Source of the DNA: Gnetum montanum
Lineage: Eukaryota > Streptophyta > Gnetopsida > Gnetales > Gnetaceae
Direction of reading: 5' to 3'
NCBI GenBank assembly: GCA_015680685.1
Contig: MNCI01014802.1
Location: forward strand, 19,639 to 83,638
Length of the DNA stretch: 64,000 bases
In this document: positions 57,741 to 64,000 of the stretch, piece by piece
How positions within the stretch are numbered: the first letter of the stretch is position 1
Layout of the letters: the number at the start of each line of letters is the position of its first letter
Position numbers and translations under genes: made by a program
The notes under the pieces: model-generated
Database searches by the model: none
What the model was told of the DNA's origin: nothing
Seen by the model: the letters and a program-made list of their open reading frames with translations, nothing else

Positions 57741-60199
57741 AACATTTGGTTGTGACAAGGATTAATAGGTGGATAAATAGGATCCATGCATGTATGAAAT
57801 GTTGGGAACCTTTCATGCCCCAGCCACTAGGTGACTATTGGTGGTGTGGTGGTTGGGTAGAAAAATTGTTGGTTACACACCTAATTGTTATATGTATGGT
57901 GGGTAAGGATATGAGGTGTGTTAAAATTATGGATGACTGGCCCACTATTGCACCCTTGAGTATGAGATGGTATGCATGGATTCATTTGTCCCCCCACATT
58001 TGTCGATTCATTTGTTGGATGTGGGATTAGAGTATGGATAGATGGTGGCCCTTATGTATGGTCAGAGGATGTTGGTTTAGACAAGGAAGGTGGTGCACCA
58101 AGTTGGCCTTATGTTGGCTCATATGATGCAATGGGTTCACTTGTGGTTTGCTTCAACTTACAGCCTTCCTCCAGAAGGGCTTTTTTTAGCATTGTAGTGT
58201 GAACCCACTAGTGTCAGCATATCTATGCACATTTGTAGCACAAGTGGTACTCATTTGTTGATATTGTGGTGTGAAACCTTCTTGTGTCCTTGGTGGTGGA
58301 ATATAAGAAGGTGGGTATGAGAATATCAAGGGTAACTTGGATGGTAAGAGGTAGAAGGTGGTGATCCTTTAGGGGATGTCATGTACTAATGGTACTCAAG
58401 AGAGTGGTAGTGGCAATTTGAAGTGGAGGATGTAGAAGTACTTGGAGAAACAAGGTGTTCAACATAATAGCCATCCATTTTCAGTGGATATGGTCGATGT
58501 GGTGGTGGCCTTCCCCATGACTATGGTTGTTGCCACTATGGTTGAAAACCATGTTGAGGCTGGTAATAAGTCCCCCTAGGATGGTCCGATCGGTTGTGGG
58601 ATTGTCTAGAATTACCTTGTCAGAGAGGAAGTCTCCTATGCATGTTCTTTTGCACAAACTTTGGATTTAAGGCACCTACCCGATACTCCTATAAATGCAA
58701 CAATACGAGCATTGGCCCTTTAGATGGTCATATATGCATAGGTCGCATCCATCATTTTTGTTTATAATTGAGTCTATAGCCTCACTTTCTTTAGCCATGT
58801 TTCCCTTTTGCCAAAAAGTGTTCTTAGCTGTTTCTTGGTTTTGTAGCCTTTGTTTATTGTGATCACCTGGCTTATTTTGCATCATCGTCTCCTCGACTAT
58901 CTCAATGAGAGTTGTAATGTTTTCATATATCCATTTTGACATCCTATTACACTTTGCTTCTAATTCATCAATAGACTCCTGCATCACCAAGGTTTGTTGT
59001 GGGATCACCTTATTGAGATTAGTTTCATTCTTCTTACCATAGATCTGGACCTCCTTCAATTGAAGAGTTGAGCCCCATTGATTTCTCTATACATTCTCCC
59101 ACTTGCACATCTCTCCTTTTTCTTTTTCCATACACTCTATGAGCTCTTTAATCTAATTGGCTTGGTGCTCGTATAGTTCCCTTGGGGCATACATCCCAAG
59201 GGTTGCCCTTGCTTCATTATGAAGCCCATTTATGATGTGGTAAATTTGCTCTTCCTTAGACAAACCATGGCCTGGGCATTGATTCAGTAAGGCATAATAT
59301 CTATCTACGGCCATGTTCATGTTGTTCCTCTTTCCACTCTTGAATTTTTCTCCTCAAATTGAATACTTTCTTATAAGTTTGGTATCTTTTGTTGAAAATT
59401 TCTAGCATTGTAGACCATTGTCGAATTGAGTTTGGTCTCAACGATTTATAACACACCTTGGATTTATCAATTAATGTCCTAGGAAAGAGCTTAAGCTTTT
59501 GCCACTCACTTTCTATGTTGTAGAACATACAGGCATCATGGAAGGCTTGTAAATTATGTTGTGAATCTGAACATAACATCCTGCAAACTTTGGAAGATCA
59601 TTCATGTCTAGTTTAGGTAAACGACTCTTTTTGTGATGCCTGCAATATTTCTTAATAGCCTCTGTGATATGCATAAGACTCTTAGTGGCCAATAGGGGTT
59701 CATCATCATCAAAAAAATTGTGAGGGAAGTTCCTATGTTCATGGTGACTTTGTTGACTTTTCCCATGGGTTTGATTGTAGTTTTTAGTCTAACCATTTAA
59801 TGGAGCTCTATCTCTATACCTACATTCATCTTCATTAGAACTAGACGTTGAAGGGAAAGAGAAAGATGAGGAACTAGGAGAATTTCCATGGCTTCTATGA
59901 TGTTTCTCAAGGTTCTTTGGTTTATCATTTCTATGTTTTGAGGAGATCTTATGCCTTGAGGCCTTCCCTATTCTAGGACGTACATCATCTTCTCCAAGAT
60001 TGTTTTCCTTAGGTGAATGTAGTCTTTGAGTGTCATCAAGGTGTTCATGATCATAAGAAACCCCTTCATAAGGTTGATCACTCCAATCTTCTTCATCGTA
60101 TATCTTGTTAGTTCTCCAATGAATGTGTTTACTATATAGCACATTGTCACTTCCATGTAAGAGAGAAATTGTTGTTGGTTTATGGTGCATGTGATTCAA
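57741..60199 (-). pseudogene. gag: gag of the minus-strand Athila-like element
   Basis: The minus-strand reading runs from 60199 (serine/histidine-rich N-terminus with SSSSFSFPSTSSSN) through the capsid core at 59579-59301 (NLQAFHDACMFYN, SIRQWSTMLEIF, KRYQTYKK). A coiled segment follows (SIDELEAKCNRMSKWIYEN, 59059-58676), then a proline/threonine-rich tail to about 57740. Frames change several times and stops occur, so it is decayed but the best preserved copy of this gag in the window. The start near 60199 lies about 75 bases from the primer-binding site. Confidence 0.7.
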
Positions 60200-60275
60200 T
60201 AGCTTTTGAAAGATATATCGTTAATTCCTTTATAGTGATCTTGTATAATATAACTAATCTAGATAACTAGCACCA

Positions 60276-60293
60276 TCCTTGGCAACGGTGCCA
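60276..60293 (-). other. Primer-binding site, Athila type
   Basis: Minus strand reads TGGCACCGTTGCCAAGGA. It matches, apart from transitions, the TGGCGCCGTTGCC site complementary to tRNA-Asp that is typical of Athila and some Tat elements. It lies five bases inside the LTR edge. Confidence 0.8.
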
Positions 60294-60297
60294 ATGA

Positions 60298-61196
60298 TGA
60301 GTAGCAAGGTACTCCTATGCTTAACCATATGAATCACAAGTGTTCACACATGATCCAGTCAAATTCAATGGATGGGACTAGTTGTGGAATCTAGATCGTT
60401 ATACTCTAGTCACAGTTTGTTATGTTCCCACTTGAACTAGTGGTATCTTTATCATGTATGGTTTAGTCCAAAGTGAGGCATATGAAGTGGTCTAATTTCT
60501 ACGCTACTCCTAATGATGAAAAAGAGAGATAAATTAATTAAACTAGTGAGTAATGAAAAACAAGATCTAAACTAGCCTATGGCAATGAGTATCCACACTT
60601 AATCGTCCATACAAGTCTTGAACTTCATGAGGCTACTTCTGAAATTGCCAAGCATATTTCACTAGGTGTGCCAAATAATACACTACTGGATTACCAAGTA
60701 TCTACACTTAAACACTCATGATTAAGGAATAAACATTCTACTTAATAACATGAATAGTAAATAACGATAAATGGAAATGTTTAACTAAAGAAAGTATTAA
60801 ATAATTAAAGAAAAAATATTAATCTAAGTGGATGGTGTAATAATGGAAGTAATCTCAGTCTTTATTGCTATTCATGTAACATGTCCAAGTACATCACACT
60901 TAAACAAAGGTGTGATACGATTACAAACATCACTCTGCAGGCATTCAGAAAATATTCTAACTTTAGAAAAAACAAACTGTAAGATCTCTACTACTCTAAT
61001 TGAAGAAACTATATCAAAATAATGAGCCGAAGCCTTATATTTATAGAATAGAGTACACCCCGCAATGTCGCATTCTAGCTCTAACATCACATATGCGATG
61101 TTGAGGCTCCAACATCGAGGCACTGATTCAAGGCTTTAATACAAGGCTCTGATGTCAAGGTTCCAATGTCAAGGCTAGGCAAAACATGACTCATCA
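60298..61196 (-). repeat. 5' LTR of the minus-strand Athila-like element
   Basis: Sister of 54775-55672. On the minus strand a TATA-like CTATAAATATAAGG lies near 61035-61048, preceded by repeated GACATTG/GATGTT-type words. The start in plus coordinates is TGAGTAG and the end is ACTCATCA. Confidence 0.85.
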
Positions 61197-61945
61197 AAGC
61201 CTATAAGCTTCCAAAATTGAGCTCATTTTTTGTGCAATATAAAGGATAAGATAACCAATAGTCAAATTACTTAATTAAAACAACTTAATAAATTAATGAT
61301 TTTAGTTACCCTAGAGTCTTGGGAACATAATTTCACAATCACCTTAAGTCTACATTCTAAATTTTTTGAATTTTAAGCTAATAAAGAATCCAAAAATCAT
61401 TTAATCATTAAAGAAAAAATTTCCAAAACTAATATCGATCCTTTAGTGATTATAGATGATGCCTAAATGAATGTCTAAGGTTGAAGGTCTTTCGTAAGAT
61501 AAGTAAAAGAGTCTTAGAAGAGAATAAAGAAGAACATGTCTATGGGCAAATAGTAGATACATGGATTTAAGCTCAAACATCATATTTTTACTACCTAAAA
61601 ATCCATGTATTAATGAAAAGACATTTAAGTCCATCCTTCAAATTTTGTTCATAAAAAGAAATGTGTCAACATAACAAGCAAGGTTTAAAAAACTACCACC
61701 GCTAGAGACAACATGAACATTTATCATCAGTGTATTTTTGAAGACCTTTGTAATTTTGTAAACTTTGATATATGTTTAGCCTTTTTTTTATTTTGTAATA
61801 CACCAACTTGAATAAATCTTGTAATGTGGCATTCATACTTGTCATGTTAATCATTTTCGTCTTGGTCATCCCACAATTTTTTTAATGAAATTTTATCATT
61901 TTGTACAACTTGAGAACATGTTTTTGGTGAGTCATGAGGATATTA
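61197..61945 (+). repeat. Untranslated 3' region and polypurine tract of the host element, right part
   Basis: AT-rich, without genes. At 61870-61945 the block CCCACAATTTTTTTAATG, ACTTGAGAACATG and GTCATGAGGATAT is the decayed equivalent of the polypurine-tract regions at 1431 and 4165. Confidence 0.55.
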
Positions 61946-62871
61946 TGAAAAATAATTTATCAAATATTAGAAATCTTAATGAAAATTGTACTAGTCATTT
62001 AAGACATTACATCTACAATTTCACATTTGTGATATCATAGCTACTACATCACTTTTACTATATCACATCTATGATATCATAGGATAGGATGCTATGTCAC
62101 AAATACAATATCATAATTATAGTAAATGCCTATAAATACAAGTTACTTTTCATGTTTATGATACCTTTAGTTAGTAGCATAGTCAAACTCTTGTAGTTTT
62201 TCTTTCTGAAAGTTAGAATTTTCTCCTCTAAGTTTCCATAGTGTAGATGAGTTAATTATACAGAATTTCATTTGAGTGCATCATGTATGTAGATACTTAT
62301 GCATTATAACAATAAAATAAAGATTGGTTATATCCATTGCAATACTTGGATTAACATTTAGTTTATTTTTTAGTTCTTTATTCTTAATGCATTTCACTTT
62401 CCTATACTTAGCAATTAACTATTTCATTCACTAATAGCACTTGAGTATGATCACTACGAGTATAATGTATTGACATTTGGTAATCCCAATGATGGATATT
62501 GATATATACAGTAGTATAAACGTAGTAAACTAGATATGTTAATATAAGTTCAAGATATGTATGGAAATTTAGAAAAGATGCTTAATGCTTAGGATAGTTT
62601 AGACCTATTTCATCTTGGTAGTTAATTAGTTTAATATTTTAATTCTTATATTTTTTAATATTTTTAATATTTAAATAATAATGAAACCATCTTACATCCC
62701 AACCATACTTAGCCATATCACTTGAACCAACATAAGTTGTGAATGGGAAGATAATGATTAATGATCTCATGCTTAGTTATTTAGAATATTGTGCTAGTCT
62801 AGGTCCATAGAATTTAATTGGATTGCACATGAACACTTGTGATTTAGATAGTTGGGTGTATGGAAATCTCA
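61946..62871 (+). repeat. 3' LTR of the plus-strand Athila-like host element
   Basis: Begins TGAAAAAT after the polypurine region. It contains repeated TGATATCATAG words (62030-62110), a TATA box TATAAATA at 62131-62138, and in its second half the reverse complement of the blocks seen in the minus LTRs at 18664, 54775 and 60298. It ends AATCTCA, the complement of TGAGxxx. Full length about 926 bases. Confidence 0.7.
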
Positions 62872-63399
62872 CTATTTATCAACATGCAGACACATATTTG
62901 TATAATTTGAATCTTCTTTTAGGAATTTTTAACAAAATATAATAAATCTAATACAAAATCATATGTACATTCAAATAAGAATCATTAATAGAGCTATCAG
63001 ACAATCAAAATACAAAAGGAGATCAAGCTACACACTCTACACCAACAACCTAGAAAATATACAATCTTTATTAGCAAAACCATTATAAATAATTTATTTA
63101 GTAGTGGAAACTTCATACAGCTTATCAACTTCATTGGTCTACATTCTATGTTCCTTCTTGAAAGACCATCCTACTGTTGCAACCATAGAGTCCAATGACA
63201 AGTGCATAACTCATTGGTCACAACACTTTATGCCATGTGGAAGCTCATCTCCACTAATACAATTGTAGAGACCAATGAATGACATCATCATAATCATGCA
63301 AGGTCCATTTTTCACAACTATGTATGCCATGTGAGAGCCTATCCCCACTAACGTAATCACAAAGATCAATGGTAGGAGATAAATCATGTTTTTCACTCA
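62872..63399. other. No gene recognised
   Basis: AT-rich sequence with two similar segments (63175-63260 and 63285-63370, each with ATGCCATGTG and CCCACTAA-like words in related order), suggesting a small internal duplication of about 110 bases. Otherwise nothing is assigned. Confidence 0.45.
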
Positions 63400-63758
63400 C
63401 TTCAATATCAGGATGGCTATGATATTAGGTTCCCGATATCGAGTACGCGATATCCTGGCCCAAGATACAATATTGTACACTTGATATCATAAGGTTACTC
63501 CCAGGTCTATAAATACAACCCCCAAGTGCACGATTGAGAGTAGTTTTTAATAGTCAGGTAACAAAACTCTTGTAGTTTATCATTTTAGAGTTAGAATATT
63601 TTCCAAGTGCCCACAACAAGAGGTCTAAGAGTGAACGGATCTTTATTCAAGCATTGATGTACCTGAACACACCATTGTATTGGTAATAAAGATGAACTCT
63701 TTGATTCATCCTTGCAGCACTTGAGAGACTTTCTTACTTATGCATTTATATATTGTGA
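63400..63758 (+). repeat. LTR fragment with GATATC cluster and TATA box
   Basis: Several GATATC/GATATT words between 63400 and 63490, then TATAAATA at 63508-63515, then ACTCTTGTAGTTT and GTTAGAATATTTTCC, which match 62190-62230 of the host 3' LTR. It is therefore a promoter-R segment of the same LTR family. Its R/U5 part forms the left arm of the inverted repeat. Confidence 0.6.
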
Positions 63759-64000
63759 NAAAATTAATATAAATTGCATGAAATCACAATATATAAATGC
63801 ATAAGAAAGAAAGTCTCTCAAGTGCTGCACGGATGAATCGAAGAGTTCATCTTTATTACCAATACAATGGTGTGTTCAGGTACATCAATGCTTGAATAAA
63901 GATCTGTTCACACTTAGACCTCTTGTTGTGGGCACTTGGAAAATATTCTAACTCTAAAATGAATAAACTACAAGAGTTTTGTTACCTGACTATTAAAAAC
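63543..64000. repeat. Large inverted repeat, about 215 bp arms
   Basis: 63543-63758 is the reverse complement of 63784-64000 with a few substitutions and small indels. The spacer is 25 bases and contains one undetermined base (63759). Arms carry LTR R/U5 sequence. The right arm continues beyond the window. Because the arms differ at several positions, this is probably a real inverted LTR pair and not a simple read-through artefact. Confidence 0.8.

Larger units (their letters stand above)
54775..61196 (-). mobile_element. Minus-strand Athila-like element with gag only (non-autonomous)
   Basis: Direct repeats 54775-55672 (898 bases) and 60298-61196 (899 bases) are its LTRs. Inside, on the minus strand, lie an Athila-type primer-binding site at 60293-60276, gag from 60199 to about 57740, a tandem repeat block and a polypurine tract (TGGGGGTT just inside 55672). 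No protease, RT or integrase motif is visible in the 4.6 kb interior, so it would depend on enzymes from relatives. It lies within the 3' untranslated region of the plus-strand host element. A clean target duplication could not be read at the edges. Confidence 0.75.

Noticed and set aside
57746-58202. Plus-strand frames of 94 and 76 codons rich in tryptophan and glycine
   Set aside because: They are the complement of the proline/histidine-rich gag tail on the minus strand.
54775-61196. Target-site duplication for the minus-strand Athila-like element
   Set aside because: Flanks CCTAA and AAGCC do not match; shifting the borders gives at best four of five bases, not convincing.
1-64000. tRNA, rRNA or host protein-coding genes
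   Set aside because: No cloverleaf-like segment, rRNA-like block or intron-exon gene outside the retroelements was recognised by eye in either strand; a tRNAscan and protein search would be needed to exclude small ones.

Overview
This is a repeat-rich stretch of a large plant nuclear genome, with no ordinary host gene that I can support. The evidence is nested Ty3/gypsy and Ty1/copia LTR retrotransposons of plant-specific lineages (Tat/Ogre-like with two RNase H domains, and Athila-like), G-box and TATA-type LTR promoters, and nonsense codons that nearly all look like C-to-T or G-to-A decay. A gymnosperm or another giant plant genome would fit, but the species cannot be read from the sequence. 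Two assembly gaps (4928-5618 and 41439-41606) interrupt the window.

Layout. 1-19.6 kb is old, AT-rich, heavily decayed material: Athila-like gag and LTR pieces (1-4.9 kb), a minus-strand Ty1/copia relic (7.06-8.93 kb), a minus-strand Tat relic (12.5-16.9 kb plus probable LTR) and a minus-strand Athila-like LTR (18.66-19.57 kb). From about 19.9 to 62.87 kb runs one old plus-strand Athila-like host element (gag 20 kb, protease 22 kb, RT to integrase 50-53 kb, 3' LTR 61.9-62.9 kb) split by two later insertions. The first is an outer Tat element at 22345-50140 (target duplication CTTGT), itself split by an inner Tat element from 24334 to about 41584. The second is a minus-strand, gag-only Athila-like element at 54775-61196. 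The window ends in a large inverted repeat (63543-64000).

The inner Tat element is the most informative unit: LTR, PBS, gag-protease (26104-30162), a 5.3 kb interval, RT / RNase H / archaeal-type RNase H / integrase (35445-38987), a repeat array, polypurine tract and LTR. The interval carries a spliceable seven-exon gene on the opposite strand (34217 to 30634, about 1001 codons). Its first exon reads as an FCP1/NIF-type phosphatase fold without its catalytic aspartates. The middle resembles plant mobile-domain or Transposase_32 proteins, followed by a coiled coil and an acidic tail. The outer Tat copy keeps a diverged version with matching intron positions, so the gene belongs to the family. 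The antisense gene lies wholly inside a candidate sense-strand intron (29902-35483).

Three further family traits stand out. Short arrays of mini-hairpins (3-4 bp stem, usually a 6 nt loop) followed by TAAACTAG recur at fixed places, and their stems change in a compensated way between copies. The palindrome GCGTATACGC and its AGCGTA/TACGCT half are scattered through LTR promoters and the region in front of the antisense gene. Gag carries a variable number of PYVVRVP-like repeats in all three Tat copies. All statements come from reading the sequence; no database search was possible.
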